From Mycobacterium sp. UM_CSW (lineage in GTDB: Bacteria > Actinomycetota > Actinomycetes > Mycobacteriales > Mycobacteriaceae): DNA of 64,000 nt. The notes under the pieces are model-generated. The model did no database searches, had not been told where the DNA came from, and worked only from the letters and a program-made list of their open reading frames with translations. Each line of letters opens with the position of its first letter. The stretch's first letter is position 1. Both the position numbers and the translations under genes were made by a program. The DNA is taken from NCBI RefSeq assembly GCF_000455205.1, contig NZ_AUWQ01000014.1:1-64000 (forward strand), read 5' to 3'. Shown here one piece after another: positions 10,415 to 22,033 of the stretch.

Positions 10415-11301
10415 TTCTTCTTACCCCGCGGCTCGGCGTCGGGCCCGAAAGTGTCCGCCCGCGAGCGGCTTTCGATGACCTCCCGGGCCAGTTCGGCGAT
10501 GCGGCTCTCCGGCACCTCCGCCGCGCCCTCGGCACCGATGGTGACCGCCGTGGGGTAGATGCCGCGGACCAGGTCCGGTCCGCCGGTGGCGGAATCGTCG
10601 TCGGCGGCGTCGTAGAGCGCCTCCACGATGACCCGCAGCGCGGAATCAGCGTCGGACACTTGCGAATACAGCTTCTTCATCGAGGACTTGGCGAAGATCG
10701 AGCCCGATCCCACCGCCTGGTAGCCCTCTTCCTCGATGTTCCACCCGCCGGCGGCATCGAAAGACACGATGCGGCCGGCGCTTTCGGGGTCCGCCGCGTG
10801 GATGTCATACCCGGCCAGCAGCGGCAGGGCGACCAGCCCCTGCATCGCCGCGGCCAGGTTGCCGCGCACCATGATCGCCAGCCGGTTGACCTTGCCGGCA
10901 AACGTCAGCGGCACACCCTCGAGCTTTTCGTAGTGCTCGAGTTCCACGGCGTAAAGCCGGGCGAACTCGACGGCGATCGCGGCGGTCCCGGCGATGCCGG
11001 TGGCCGTGTAGTCGTCGGTGATGTATACCTTCTTCACGTCGCGCCCGGCGATCATGTTGCCCTGCGTCGAGCGCCGGTCACCCGCCATGACGACGCCGCC
11101 CGGGTACTTCAACGCGACGATCGTGGTCCCGTGCGGCAGCTGGTCGCCCGCCGCAACGGTTTGCGCGCCGCCGCCAAAACTCGCCGGCAACAGCTCCGGC
11201 GCGTGGCGGCGGAGGTGGTCAGCAAACGAGGACAGGTCTACAGCCGGGTTCCCGGGAAGCGGGGAGTTAAAGGACAGTCGATCGGCAAACGGCCAGGTCA
11301 C
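10411..11301 (-). CDS. prcB: Proteasome beta subunit PrcB
   Basis: Catalytic inner-ring subunit, made as a 296-residue precursor. The propeptide (about 58 residues) is cut autocatalytically at [10 protein letters not shown], exposing Thr59 as the nucleophile. The conserved aspartate (GDRRST) and lysine (VKKVYI) of threonine peptidases follow. Its start overlaps the pup stop codon by 4 nt and its stop overlaps prcA, so pup-prcB-prcA form one coupled unit. Confidence 0.96.
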   Translation of the reverse strand: MTWPFADRLSFNSPLPGNPAVDLSSFADHLRRHAPELLPASFGGGAQTVAAGDQLPHGTTIVALKYPGGVVMAGDRRSTQGNMIAGRDVKKVYITDDYTATGIAGTAAIAVEFARLYAVELEHYEKLEGVPLTFAGKVNRLAIMVRGNLAAAMQGLVALPLLAGYDIHAADPESAGRIVSFDAAGGWNIEEEGYQAVGSGSIFAKSSMKKLYSQVSDADSALRVIVEALYDAADDDSATGGPDLVRGIYPTAVTIGAEGAAEVPESRIAELAREVIESRSRADTFGPDAEPRGKKK

Positions 11302-11492
11302 TGTCCGCCCTTTTGGACATACGCGCGGACAAAATCCTCGGCGTTTTCCTCAAGGACGTCGTCAATCTCGTCAAGCAGGTCGTCGGTGTCTTCGGCAAGC
11401 TTCTCGCGACGCTCCTGGCCCGCGGCCGTGCCGTCGGCGAAATCGTCTTCGTCGCCGCCGCCACCACCACGCTTGGTCTGCTCCTGAGCCAT
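11298..11492 (-). CDS. pup: Prokaryotic ubiquitin-like protein Pup
   Basis: A 64-residue intrinsically disordered tag. It carries a Gly-rich N-terminal stretch, an acidic helix ([20 protein letters not shown]) that binds the Mpa coiled coil, and the C-terminus KGGQ. The terminal Gln must be deamidated to Glu by Dop before PafA can ligate it. The ribosome site AGGAGG is strong, fitting high expression. It lies 103 nt after dop and overlaps prcB. Confidence 0.98.
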   Translation of the reverse strand: MAQEQTKRGGGGGDEDDFADGTAAGQERREKLAEDTDDLLDEIDDVLEENAEDFVRAYVQKGGQ

Positions 11493-11595
11493 CGCCGCCT
11501 CCTGCTTTGTAATCGGCTCGTGTTAACCGGCGTCACACGCCCGCCGGTCTCTCTACAGTACCGGTCAACGCCGACGTTGCCCGGTCCAACGCCAC

Positions 11596-13104
11596 TTAGC
11601 TGGTCAGTTGTTCCACCAGTTCGACCGCGCTGTCCACGGAGTCCAGCAAAGCTCCGACGTGGGCCTTGCTGCCGCGCAACGGCTCCAGCGTCGGGATGCG
11701 GACCAGCGAATCGCCGCCGAGATCGAAAATCACCGAGTCCCAGCTGGCCGCGGCGATGTCGGCGCCGAACCTGCGCAGGCATTCGCCGCGGAAGTACGCG
11801 CGCGTGTCCGTGGGCGGATTGTCGACGGCATCGAGCACCTGGTGTTCGCTCACAAGGCGCTTCATCGAACCGCGCGCGACCAGCCGGTTGTACAGCCCCT
11901 TGTCCAGCCGCACATCGGAGTACTGCAGGTCGACCAGGTGCAGCCGCGGCGCCGACCAGTTCAGGTTCTCGCGCTGCCGGAAGCCCTCGAGCAGCCGCAG
12001 CTTGGCCGGCCAGTCCAGCAGCTCGGCGCAGTCCATCGGGTCGCGCTCGAGCTTGTCCAGCACGTCCGCCCACGTTTCGACGACGTCGGCCGCGCGCGGG
12101 TCGGGGTCGCGGCTGTCGACCAGCTTTGCCACCCGGTCGAGGTAAATCCGTTGCAGCGCAAGGGCGGTCAGCTCGCGCCCGTCGGCCAGGGCCACCGCCA
12201 CCCGCAGCGACGGATCGCGGCTGATGGCGTGGACCGCGTGCACCGGCCGCGCCAACGCCAGGTCGCTCAGGTCGATCCCGTGGGCGGGGCCGTCCTCGAT
12301 CAGATCGAGCACCAGCGCCGTGGTGCCCAGCTTCAAATACGTCGACGTCTCGGCCAGGTTGGCGTCGCCGATGATCACGTGCAGGCGGCGATATCGGTCG
12401 GCGTCGGCGTGCGGCTCGTCGCGGGTGTTGATGATGCCGCGCTTGAGCGTGGTCTCCAGCCCGACCTCGACCTCGATGTAGTCGGAGCGCTGCGACAGCT
12501 GGAAGCCCGGCTCGTCGCCGGCGGGCCCGATGCCGACCCGGCCGGAACCGGTGACCACCTGCCGCGACACCAGAAAGGGGGTCAGGCCGGCGATGATCGC
12601 CGAGAACGGTGTCTGCCGCGACATCAGGTAGTTCTCGTGGGACCCGTAGGAGGCGCCCTTGCCGTCGACGTTGTTCTTGTAGAGCTGCAGTTTCGCGGCG
12701 CCGGGCACGCTGGCGACGTGCCGGGCGGCGGCCTCCATCACCCGCTCACCGGCCTTGTCCCAGATCACCGCGTCCAGCGGGTCGGTGCACTCGGGGGCGG
12801 AGTATTCCGGGTGCGCGTGGTCGACGTAGAGCCGTGCCCCGTTGGTCAGGATCATGTTGGCCGCGCCCACCTCGTCGGCGTCGACCACCGGCGGGGGCCC
12901 GGCCGAGCGGCTCAGGTCGAAGCCGCGGGCGTCGCGCAGCGGCGATTCCACCTCGTAGTCCCAGCGGGTGCGCTTGGCGCGCTGGATGCCGGCAGCGGCC
13001 GCGTAGGCCAGGACCGCCTGCGTCGAGGTGAGGATCGGGTTGGCGGTCGGGTCCGACGGCGACGAGATGCCGTACTCGACCTCCGTCCCGATAATCCTTT
13101 GCAT
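11596..13104 (-). CDS. dop: Pup deamidase/depupylase Dop
   Basis: A glutamine-synthetase-fold paralogue of PafA that deamidates Pup-Gln and removes Pup from substrates. The 502-residue protein has the metal-binding start GTEVEYG, the Dop-specific loop around residues 63-81, and D95 in [11 protein letters not shown], the residue implicated in catalysis. Length and motifs match M. tuberculosis Dop. The ATG is preceded at 6 nt by TATCTT, so it is probably leaderless. It heads the leftward proteasome block. Confidence 0.96.
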   Translation of the reverse strand: MQRIIGTEVEYGISSPSDPTANPILTSTQAVLAYAAAAGIQRAKRTRWDYEVESPLRDARGFDLSRSAGPPPVVDADEVGAANMILTNGARLYVDHAHPEYSAPECTDPLDAVIWDKAGERVMEAAARHVASVPGAAKLQLYKNNVDGKGASYGSHENYLMSRQTPFSAIIAGLTPFLVSRQVVTGSGRVGIGPAGDEPGFQLSQRSDYIEVEVGLETTLKRGIINTRDEPHADADRYRRLHVIIGDANLAETSTYLKLGTTALVLDLIEDGPAHGIDLSDLALARPVHAVHAISRDPSLRVAVALADGRELTALALQRIYLDRVAKLVDSRDPDPRAADVVETWADVLDKLERDPMDCAELLDWPAKLRLLEGFRQRENLNWSAPRLHLVDLQYSDVRLDKGLYNRLVARGSMKRLVSEHQVLDAVDNPPTDTRAYFRGECLRRFGADIAAASWDSVIFDLGGDSLVRIPTLEPLRGSKAHVGALLDSVDSAVELVEQLTS

Positions 13105-13110
13105 TACTTC

Positions 13111-13116
13111 AAGATA
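13111..13116 (-). promoter_or_regulatory. -10 box for leaderless dop transcript
   Basis: TATCTT on the minus strand followed by 6 nt and the dop ATG. It probably drives the dop-pup-prcBA transcript. No clear -35 element was recognised. Confidence 0.45.
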
Positions 13117-13237
13117 GGCCGGGTGAGGATGTAGACCCCGAGGCGGGGTTGTGACCGGCCGGGCGACCGACCCCCGGCCAGGGACGATGAAGCCCGAAAT
13201 CGGGTGCGATAAGCGCCAGCTGGCGGCGCGGTGCCGC

Positions 13238-13243
13238 TAGGTT
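13238..13243 (+). promoter_or_regulatory. -10 box for leaderless transcript of the 13251 gene
   Basis: TAGGTT ends 7 nt before the ATG at 13251, with no ribosome site between. It lies back to back with the dop promoter, about 120 nt away. Confidence 0.4.
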
Positions 13244-13250
13244 TGCCCGC

Positions 13251-14432
13251 ATGGAGCTTTCCCTTCGCCCCTCGCGCGGGACGGCGAGTGCCGCGGCCGA
13301 AAGCTGGTTCCTGAACCGGGGTTTGCCGTCGGTGCTGACGAGGCGGTCGCGCTGGCGGCGGCTCTGGCCGCGGTCGGCCCCGATGCTGGCGGCGTACGCG
13401 ACGTTGCAGGCCTGCGTTCTGCCCATCTACCTGATCACCGGTGGCCGCGATGTCCATATAAACGGGGAGCCGACGCCTTCCGAGGTGATCCTGCTGACGA
13501 TCATCGGGCTCGCCCTTCCGCTGATGGCCGTCGTTGGCTGGCTGGTCTCGCGGTCACACAGCGGCCGCACCCGCGCGGCCGTGTCGACGGCCGCGGTGGC
13601 CGTCGTGGCGTGCGTCGGAACCGTCGTGGGCGGGCCCGCGCAACTGGCGCAGGAAACCGTCGTGGTGGCCGCGGTGCTGGTCCTGACCGGCTGCGGCGTC
13701 GGGTCGGTCGTCGGGTGGGCGGTGCGCATGATGCTGTCGCACCTGACGACGGTCGGGGCCCTGGCGGTGCGGGCCCTGCCCGTCGTGCTGCTGACCGCCT
13801 TGGTGTTCTTCAACACCTACGTCTGGCTGATGGCGGCGACGATCAGCGGGGAACGGCTGGGGCTGGCGATGGCGTTCCTCGTCTCGATCGCCGCGGCCTT
13901 TGTCGTCTCCGCCACCCACGATCGGGCCCGGCCGATGCTGCGGTCGACGGCGACGCTGCCCACCGACACCGCGGGGCTTGCCGATACGCCCTTCGCGGCC
14001 ATGCCGGATACGCCCGATTGCGCACCGCTGAAGCGAGCCGAACGACTCAACGTCATCTTCGTGCTGGCCGCGTCGCAGCTGGCGCAGATTCTGGTGGTCG
14101 CGGTGGTCACGGCCACCATCTACCTGATCCTGGGGCTGATCGTGCTCAGCCCGTCGCTGCTCAACGAATGGACCCACACCTACACCAGCACCGCGACGGT
14201 GCTGGGATTCACGCTGCCGGTGCCGGATTCGCTGATCCACATGACGCTGTTCCTCGGCGCGCTGACGTTCATGTACATCAGCGCCCGCGCGGCCGGCGAC
14301 GCCGAATACCGGTCGACGTTCCTCGACCCGCTCATCGACGACTTGCACACGACCCTGGTCGCGCGCAACCGCTACCGCGGCGCGGTGGGCGCACCGGCGT
14401 GTGAAGTTGACGCCAACCAGGGCAGTGATTAA
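13251..14432 (+). CDS. Multi-pass integral membrane protein (Rv2113-like)
   Basis: A 393-residue protein with roughly seven to eight hydrophobic helices. These include segments near residues 45-63, 80-100, 108-130, 137-157, 168-200 and, after a polar loop of about 80 residues, two more before the C-terminus. No catalytic motif or transporter signature is visible. It matches the position of M. tuberculosis Rv2113, beside dop. The function is unknown. Confidence 0.8.
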   Translation: MELSLRPSRGTASAAAESWFLNRGLPSVLTRRSRWRRLWPRSAPMLAAYATLQACVLPIYLITGGRDVHINGEPTPSEVILLTIIGLALPLMAVVGWLVSRSHSGRTRAAVSTAAVAVVACVGTVVGGPAQLAQETVVVAAVLVLTGCGVGSVVGWAVRMMLSHLTTVGALAVRALPVVLLTALVFFNTYVWLMAATISGERLGLAMAFLVSIAAAFVVSATHDRARPMLRSTATLPTDTAGLADTPFAAMPDTPDCAPLKRAERLNVIFVLAASQLAQILVVAVVTATIYLILGLIVLSPSLLNEWTHTYTSTATVLGFTLPVPDSLIHMTLFLGALTFMYISARAAGDAEYRSTFLDPLIDDLHTTLVARNRYRGAVGAPACEVDANQGSD

Positions 14433-14441
14433 TTTCACAGG

Positions 14442-15083
14442 GTGTCTCGCCACCAGGCCGAAGAGGAAGTGGACGAACCGGTAGGTGACCTGGCCGGGAA
14501 GCGTTACGGGGAAGTGCTTCTCGTGACTCCCGGCGAGGCCGGCCCGCAGGCGTCGGTTTACAACAGCTTCCCGCTCAACGACTGTCCCGCCGAGCTGTGG
14601 TCGGCGTTGGACCCCCACGCGATCGCCGCCGAGAACGGCGCGGCCGCCGCCCTGCTCAACGGCCCCCGCTATTGGCTGATGAACTCCATCGAAAAGGAGC
14701 GGCAGGGCCCGCAAGTGACGAAGACCTTCGGCGGCATCGAGATGATCCTGCAGGCCACCGTCCTGCTGTCGTCGATGAACCCCGCGCCGTTCAGCGTGAA
14801 CAAGGTGAGCCGCCACACGGTTTTCGTGTTCAACGCCGGCGAAGAGGTCTATGAACTGATCGATCCGCACGGGAAGCGCTGGGTCATGCAGACCTGGAGC
14901 CAGGTCACCGACCCCAACCTCAAGCGGGAAGACCTGCCCGGGCTCGCGAGCCGGCTCGAGTTGCCCGACGGGTGGAGCTACAAGCCGCGCGTCCTCACCG
15001 AGGAGCTGCGGGTGGACACCCGAACCGAGGCCGCGCAGGTGCTGCAGGACAACCTGACTAACAGCTACTCGCTGGAGACCTGA
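14442..15083 (+). CDS. Conserved hypothetical protein (Rv2114-like)
   Basis: A 213-residue soluble protein without a signal peptide or recognised catalytic motif. The central part (FGGIEMILQATVLLS, NKVSRHTVFVFNAGEEVYELID) looks like a beta-rich, possibly cupin-like fold; this is a weak guess. The GTG at 14442 is preceded at 6 nt by TAATTT, suggesting its own leaderless transcript starting inside the end of the upstream gene. Position fits Rv2114. Confidence 0.78.
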   Translation: MSRHQAEEEVDEPVGDLAGKRYGEVLLVTPGEAGPQASVYNSFPLNDCPAELWSALDPHAIAAENGAAAALLNGPRYWLMNSIEKERQGPQVTKTFGGIEMILQATVLLSSMNPAPFSVNKVSRHTVFVFNAGEEVYELIDPHGKRWVMQTWSQVTDPNLKREDLPGLASRLELPDGWSYKPRVLTEELRVDTRTEAAQVLQDNLTNSYSLET

Positions 15084-15110
15084 CGGCCGCTTAGGCCGCC
15101 TCCCGGGCGA

Positions 15111-16955
15111 CTAGCTGCGATTCGCCATCCAACTGCGGTGTCGCACAGCGGCTTTCCGCGCCGCTTTGGCGAGCGCGTGATCGGGCAGATGACGGCCCAG
15201 CGCATCGAGCACCGGCGCCGTCTCGGGGGCGGGATGTCGCCACATGGTCTCCAGCAGCCGCAACGGCTCGGGCACGCCGGCGAACAGGCTGCACAGCTCT
15301 TCGGGCGATTCCAACGTGCTCGAGAGCACGTCGACGAGTACCGCGACATCGACGAAGTTGCCGAGGGTTTCTGCGTCAGCGCGGTCACGCTGCATCAACC
15401 ACAGCGCGGCGTGACCCGCGACCGGAGTGTCCAACAGCTGACGAACGAAGGGTTCGGCAACCTCGATGTCGAATTTATGCAGCGCAGCGAAACCCATCAT
15501 CCGACATTCGGCGCTCGAAGCCGCCGCGACGGCCTCGGTGAGCATTTGCACTCGCTCGACGGCGGGACGGTCGGACTGCCAGGCTGCCAAGAGCGCGTCT
15601 TGCTGCGTTTCCGCCGCCGCCAACATGGCTTCGATCAACTCGGCGCCATCGCTGTCGGCGATGCGGTCCGCGCGGCGCAGCACGTATCCAGCGTTGTCGA
15701 GATGATCCGGCAGCAGGTGGCGGCCAAGCGCGGTCATCGTCACGGTGCCGCCGGTCCAATAACTGGGGCCAAACTCTTCCGGTAGTTCGACGCGGTCCGC
15801 CCAGCGCACCACACCAGTGCCCTGCAGAACATCGAAGATCCGGGCCAGGTCACGCTCGGTGAAGTAATCGAGGTTTTCCTCCCGCTCCGGCATGTACGGG
15901 GCGACCTGCCGCGCCACCACCGACTGAGCCCACTCGAGGAACGACTGGAAAGCTATCTCGGCGCTGTCGCTCGCAAGCAGCGGGGCAAGCCAATGGACGA
16001 TCCCGTCGTCGAGCACCTCGTGCAATTCGTCGAGGAACCAGATCCGGCCCGAGTACATCAATTCCAACGGGCCCAGTTCGAGGATCGACGCGAACAGAGC
16101 GGCGGCCCGATCGACGGCCGGGCGGGCGGCCCACGCCTTCACCGGAACCAAACGACGCTGGCGCGCACGGACCGCGCCGGCCCGCTTGGCAACGTCCACA
16201 ATAAAGTTCAACTGCGGCAAGTTCGCGGTCGTGTGGGTGCGCCACGTCTTGTCGCCGATCTGTGGATCCATCTCGTCGCCGGTATCCAACAACCCCACCA
16301 ACGCTCGACCGTCGGCAAGTTTCAGATTCCCCTTGTCTGTCAGCTGCTTGCCATCCGGGCCCAGATAGTCGCGTAGTGCATCGACTTTGGCCAGCAACGG
16401 CGCCTCAGTCGCTACGGCCTCCACCTCCGCCGGCGGCGGCGGGACGTAGATGAACGGCAACTCGTACGGTTCCCGCGCCGAGCCCGGGCCGTACTTCTCC
16501 TCGATCTCGTCCAGAGCGGCCTGCAGCCTCGGGTCGTCCTCGTCGGACCAGTCCACGGCAGGAGTGGGGTTGCGCATTTCTGCGCGCACGGTCGGCTCGA
16601 GATCGGCAGCAAGCCGCTTCAATCGACCGGCCCGGTCCGGCCCGCCGACCAGGCGCCCGGTGGCCGCCATGAAGTCGAGATAGACACCGACCGCATTGCA
16701 GAGATACGCGGCACCTTTGGGGTGACCCTGAAACCGCCGCGGGCACCACTCCAGCAGGAACTCCGTGATGTCATTCGGGGCGAATTCGTCGAGAACACCG
16801 CTGGAGTGGTGATACCGCCAGTCGAGGACAACCCTGACGTCGGTGATCACCGCCGCCCGTTCCGCCGCGGGCCTATCCAGCCATCCGTCGAGTTCGTCGA
16901 GCAGCGCATCGCGGGCGACGCGGTAGGCGTCGTCGTCATCGAACTGGAGCCGCAC
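15111..16955 (-). CDS. Unrecognised 614-aa protein downstream of mpa
   Basis: A large soluble acidic protein with no signal peptide, membrane helix or motif I can name. The N-terminal part (VRLQFDDDDAYRVARDALLDEL) and middle (RDYLGPDGKQLTDKGNLKLADGRALVGLLDTGDEMD) resemble stretches I recall only in actinobacterial hypothetical proteins. The C-terminal half is helical and repeat-like. The start is GTG at 16955, supported by TAGCGT 7 nt upstream. It follows mpa by 34 nt on the same strand. I do not recall a counterpart at this site in M. tuberculosis, so it may be a lineage-specific insertion. Confidence 0.75.
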   Translation of the reverse strand: MRLQFDDDDAYRVARDALLDELDGWLDRPAAERAAVITDVRVVLDWRYHHSSGVLDEFAPNDITEFLLEWCPRRFQGHPKGAAYLCNAVGVYLDFMAATGRLVGGPDRAGRLKRLAADLEPTVRAEMRNPTPAVDWSDEDDPRLQAALDEIEEKYGPGSAREPYELPFIYVPPPPAEVEAVATEAPLLAKVDALRDYLGPDGKQLTDKGNLKLADGRALVGLLDTGDEMDPQIGDKTWRTHTTANLPQLNFIVDVAKRAGAVRARQRRLVPVKAWAARPAVDRAAALFASILELGPLELMYSGRIWFLDELHEVLDDGIVHWLAPLLASDSAEIAFQSFLEWAQSVVARQVAPYMPEREENLDYFTERDLARIFDVLQGTGVVRWADRVELPEEFGPSYWTGGTVTMTALGRHLLPDHLDNAGYVLRRADRIADSDGAELIEAMLAAAETQQDALLAAWQSDRPAVERVQMLTEAVAAASSAECRMMGFAALHKFDIEVAEPFVRQLLDTPVAGHAALWLMQRDRADAETLGNFVDVAVLVDVLSSTLESPEELCSLFAGVPEPLRLLETMWRHPAPETAPVLDALGRHLPDHALAKAARKAAVRHRSWMANRS

Positions 16956-16962
16956 CCCAGCG

Positions 16963-16968
16963 ACGCTA
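16963..16968 (-). promoter_or_regulatory. -10 box before the 614-aa gene
   Basis: TAGCGT on the minus strand, then 7 nt, then the GTG at 16955. It would allow a leaderless transcript independent of mpa. Confidence 0.35.
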
Positions 16969-16989
16969 GTCGGCAGGACCGACAGGCGC

Positions 16990-18819
16990 CTACAGGTACT
17001 GGCCCAGGTTCGACTCGGTGTCGATGGCCCGCGACGCGCTCGACGACTTGCCGGTGACCAGGGTGCGGATGTAGACGATCCGCTCGCCCTTCTTGCCCGA
17101 AATCCGCGCCCAGTCATCGGGGTTGGTGGTGTTGGGCAGGTCCTCGTTCTCGGCGAACTCGTCGACGATCGAGTCGAGCAGGTGCTGAATGCGCAGGCCG
17201 GGTTGACCCGTCTCCAGCACCGACTTGATCGCGTTCTTCTTCGCCCGGTCGACGACGTTCTGGATCATGGCCCCGGAGTTGAAGTCCTTGAAGTACATGA
17301 CTTCTTTGTCACCGTTGGCGTAGGTGACCTCCAGGAACCGGTTGTCGTCGATCTCGGCGTACATGCGCTCGACGACCTTCTCGATCATCGCCTTGATGCA
17401 GGCCGTGCGGTCGCCCTCGAACTCGGCGAGGTCGTCGGCGTGCAGCGGCAGCGTCTCGGTCAGGTACTTCGAGAAGATGTCTTGCGCCGCTTCGGCATCC
17501 GGGCGCTCGATCTTGATCTTCACGTCGAGGCGGCCGGGCCGCAGGATCGCGGGGTCGATCATGTCCTCGCGGTTGGAGGCGCCGATGACGATGACGTTCT
17601 CGAGGCCTTCCACGCCGTCGATCTCGCTGAGCAGCTGCGGCACCACCGTCGTCTCGACGTCCGAGGAGACCCCGGTGCCGCGGGTGCGGAAGATCGAATC
17701 CATCTCGTCGAAGAAGACGATCACCGGCGTGCCTTCCGAGGCCTTCTCGCGGGCCCGCTGGAAGATCAGGCGGATGTGCCGCTCGGTCTCGCCGACGAAC
17801 TTGTTGAGCAGCTCGGGGCCCTTGATGTTGAGGAAGTACGACTTCGCCTCGCGGGCATCGTCGCCGCGCACCTCGGCCATCTTCTTGGCCAACGAGTTCG
17901 CGACCGCCTTGGCGATCAGGGTCTTACCGCAACCGGGCGGGCCGTAGAGCAACACACCCTTGGGCGGGCGCAGCGCGTACTCGCGGTAGAGCTCCTTGTG
18001 CAGGAACGGCAGCTCGACGGCGTCGCGGATCTGCTCGATCTGGCGCGTCAGGCCGCCGATGTCCTGGTAGCTGACGTCGGGCACCTCTTCCAGCACCAGG
18101 TCTTCGACTTCGGCCTTGGGGATGCGCTCGAAGGCGTAACCGGCTTTGGTGTCGACCAGCAGCGAGTCACCCGGCCGCAGCTTGCGCGGGCGGCTGTCGT
18201 CGTTGAGCGCGTCGGGGTGGCCCTCCGGCAGGTCCTCGGCGACCAGCGGCTCGGCCAGCCACACGATGCGCTCCTCGTCGGCGTGGCCGACGACCAACGC
18301 GCGGTGACCGTCGTTCAGCACCTCGCGCAACGTGGAGATCTCGCCGACCGATTCGAACGTGCCGGCCTCGACGACGGTCAGGGCCTCGTTGAGCCGGACC
18401 GTCTGGCCCTTGCGCAGCGAACCGACCTCGATGTTGGGCGAGCACGTCAGGCGCATCTTGCGACCCGAGGTGAACACGTCGACTGTGTCGTCGTCGTGCG
18501 CCCCCAACAGAACGCCGTAGCCACTGGGCGGCTGACCCAGCCGGTCGACCTCTTCGCGGAGCGCCAACAGTTGCTGACGGGCCTCTTTGAGGGTTTCCAT
18601 TAACTTTGAGTTTCGCGCCGCGAGGGAGTCGATGCGAGCCTCGAGTTGATGCACGTCGCGTGCGGATCGTGTGCCGCCTGCCGACCCGACCGCGTGGTCC
18701 AGTTGCTCGCGCAGCACCGCTGCCTCACGGCGTAACTGTTCCAATTCGGCTGCATCGCCGCTGGACATGCCAGTTTCACGGGCATTGCCGAATGCTTCAG
18801 AACGCTCTGAGTCACCCAT
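16990..18819 (-). CDS. mpa: Proteasome-associated AAA+ ATPase Mpa (ARC)
   Basis: Hexameric unfoldase that captures pupylated proteins and feeds them to the 20S core. The 609-residue protein has an N-terminal coiled coil (about 20-96) that binds Pup and tandem OB domains (about 97-245). The AAA+ module has Walker A GPPGCGKT at 293-300 and Walker B ending DEMD at 371-374. The C-terminal GQYL inserts into the alpha-ring pockets. The ATG is preceded by AAAGGAGCG. It lies away from prcBA, as is usual in mycobacteria. Confidence 0.97.
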   Translation of the reverse strand: MGDSERSEAFGNARETGMSSGDAAELEQLRREAAVLREQLDHAVGSAGGTRSARDVHQLEARIDSLAARNSKLMETLKEARQQLLALREEVDRLGQPPSGYGVLLGAHDDDTVDVFTSGRKMRLTCSPNIEVGSLRKGQTVRLNEALTVVEAGTFESVGEISTLREVLNDGHRALVVGHADEERIVWLAEPLVAEDLPEGHPDALNDDSRPRKLRPGDSLLVDTKAGYAFERIPKAEVEDLVLEEVPDVSYQDIGGLTRQIEQIRDAVELPFLHKELYREYALRPPKGVLLYGPPGCGKTLIAKAVANSLAKKMAEVRGDDAREAKSYFLNIKGPELLNKFVGETERHIRLIFQRAREKASEGTPVIVFFDEMDSIFRTRGTGVSSDVETTVVPQLLSEIDGVEGLENVIVIGASNREDMIDPAILRPGRLDVKIKIERPDAEAAQDIFSKYLTETLPLHADDLAEFEGDRTACIKAMIEKVVERMYAEIDDNRFLEVTYANGDKEVMYFKDFNSGAMIQNVVDRAKKNAIKSVLETGQPGLRIQHLLDSIVDEFAENEDLPNTTNPDDWARISGKKGERIVYIRTLVTGKSSSASRAIDTESNLGQYL

Positions 18820-19101
18820 GTTGCGCTCCTTTCCCGCCCCGAAATGTGCGGTGGTACTTCAACGCTACCGGCGATTGCCGGTTGATGTGCGGAGTCAAAT
18901 GCTCACGAAAAGTTAAGACTTTGGTTCCACTGGTAATCTCTGCCACGAATCTTGCCGAGCGAAAGGACAGCCGTGGCCCCAAAAGCCCTTGCCACCGGCT
19001 CCGCCGGCACCGTCTTCGCCGGCGGGCCGGGCCCGGTGTGACTTCCATTGCACCCGTTGGCCCGACGGCGGGCCCGATCGCCTAGACACAGAACGAACCT
19101 T

Positions 19102-19692
19102 ATGCACCGACGCTTGACCGTTGCGCTGAGTGCCTTCGCGGCGGTGGCGGCGCTCGGGCTGGCCGGCTGCGCGCACACCGGAACCAAGGTGGTGTCGTCG
19201 TCCTCGTCGGCGGTCCCGGTGACGTCGACCCCGCTGATCGTCGCGGCTCCCCCGACCGCGCCGCTGCCCCCGCCCGACGCCCTCATCGACGTCCTGAATC
19301 GGCTCGCCGACCCGAACGTGCCGGGCGTTAACAAGGTGAACCTTGTCGAGGGCGCGACCCCCGAGAGCGCGGGCACGCTGGACAAGTTCACCAACGCGCT
19401 GCGGGACAACGGTTACCTGCCGATGAGCTTCGCGGCCAACGACGTCGCCTGGTCGGACAAGAACCCGTCGCACGTGATGGCCACCGTGACCGTCAAAACC
19501 GCCCAGCCGAATAACGGCAACTTCACCTTCCCGATGGAGTTCACCCCGTTCCAAGGCGGATGGCAGCTCTCCCGCCGGACCGCGGAAATGCTGCTGGCAC
19601 TGGGCAACCCGGCTACCGGGACGACGCCGCCCGCGCCTGCCCCCAGCCCGGCGCCCCTTCCGGCCCCGCCCCCGCCGACTCCCACGGGCTAG
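19102..19692 (+). CDS. lppK: Lipoprotein LppK
   Basis: A 196-residue exported lipoprotein. The signal peptide begins [12 protein letters not shown] and ends in the lipobox LAGC, with acylated Cys23. A Ser/Thr/Pro linker is followed by a globular domain (about 60-175) and a Pro-rich tail. The start at 19102 gives a proper n-region; the longer frame adds charged residues incompatible with a signal peptide. Position next to mpa fits M. tuberculosis LppK (Rv2116). No enzymatic function is known. Confidence 0.85.
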   Translation: MHRRLTVALSAFAAVAALGLAGCAHTGTKVVSSSSSAVPVTSTPLIVAAPPTAPLPPPDALIDVLNRLADPNVPGVNKVNLVEGATPESAGTLDKFTNALRDNGYLPMSFAANDVAWSDKNPSHVMATVTVKTAQPNNGNFTFPMEFTPFQGGWQLSRRTAEMLLALGNPATGTTPPAPAPSPAPLPAPPPPTPTG

Positions 19693-19697
19693 CGGCG

Positions 19698-20000
19698 ATG
19701 TGGATCGGCTGGCTCGAGTTCGACGTGTTGCTGGGCCCGGAGCTTGGGGTGCGATCACTCAAACAAAAGCGGTCGGTCATTCGGCCCGTCGTGGCGGAGC
19801 TGCAGCGCAAGTTCGCCGTGTCGGCCGCCGAAACCGGCGCGCAGGAGCTGTACCGACGGGCGGGCATCGGCGTGGCCTTGGTGTCCGGTGACCGCCGCCA
19901 CGCGGTCGACGTGCTGGACGCGGCCGAACGCCTGGTGGCGGCGCGTCCCGAGTTCGAGCTGCTGTCGGTGCGGCGTGGCCTGACCAGGAGTGACGACTAG
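19698..20000 (+). CDS. DUF503 (YlxP-like) small protein
   Basis: A 100-residue protein matching DUF503: MWIGWLEFDVLLGPELGVRSLKQKRS at the start and VSGDRRHAVDVLDAAERLV later. YlxP-type proteins are small and basic, often encoded near translation factors, and are suspected to be ribosome-associated, without a settled role. It begins 5 nt after lppK and corresponds to Rv2117. It runs convergently into trmI with a 2-nt gap. Confidence 0.85.
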   Translation: MWIGWLEFDVLLGPELGVRSLKQKRSVIRPVVAELQRKFAVSAAETGAQELYRRAGIGVALVSGDRRHAVDVLDAAERLVAARPEFELLSVRRGLTRSDD

Positions 20001-20002
20001 TC

Positions 20003-21786
<1,784 letters not shown>

Positions 21787-21839
21787 GGCGTCGGGCGGAC
21801 GAGAAACCGTCCGAAACGCGGATTCGCGCGCAAGTGCGG

Positions 21840-22033
21840 TACCCTGTCTAAAGCGTCGGCGACCCAGTGGGTTGCCGGCGAGTCGTGATCGATTCTTTGT
21901 TTTCTTTGCTCAGATCCCCTCCGGGGCGCCGAGTCCAAGACGACCAGGCGCACCTGCGGAAGCTCGAGTCGCGGCGACCGATATTGCCACACCGGCAATC
22001 TCGTCTCCATCGAAGCTTTAGGGACATCGAAAC
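21840..22033 (+). promoter_or_regulatory. Promoter and structured 5' leader of the DEAD-box helicase gene
   Basis: TACCCT at 21840-21845 is a candidate -10 box, giving a leader of roughly 180 nt. Within it lie a CCCC-TCC-GGGG hairpin near 21913-21925 and a perfect ATTGCC/GGCAAT stem with a 5-nt loop at 21983-21999. A U-rich stretch around 21894-21910 precedes them. Long leaders on RNA helicase and cold-shock genes often control expression by temperature or autoregulation, so that is a reasonable inference here. Confidence 0.45.

Noticed and set aside
11313-12224. 303-codon plus-strand frame across pup and dop
   Set aside because: It runs antisense to pup and the end of dop, and its product is Arg/Ala/Pro-rich without a domain.
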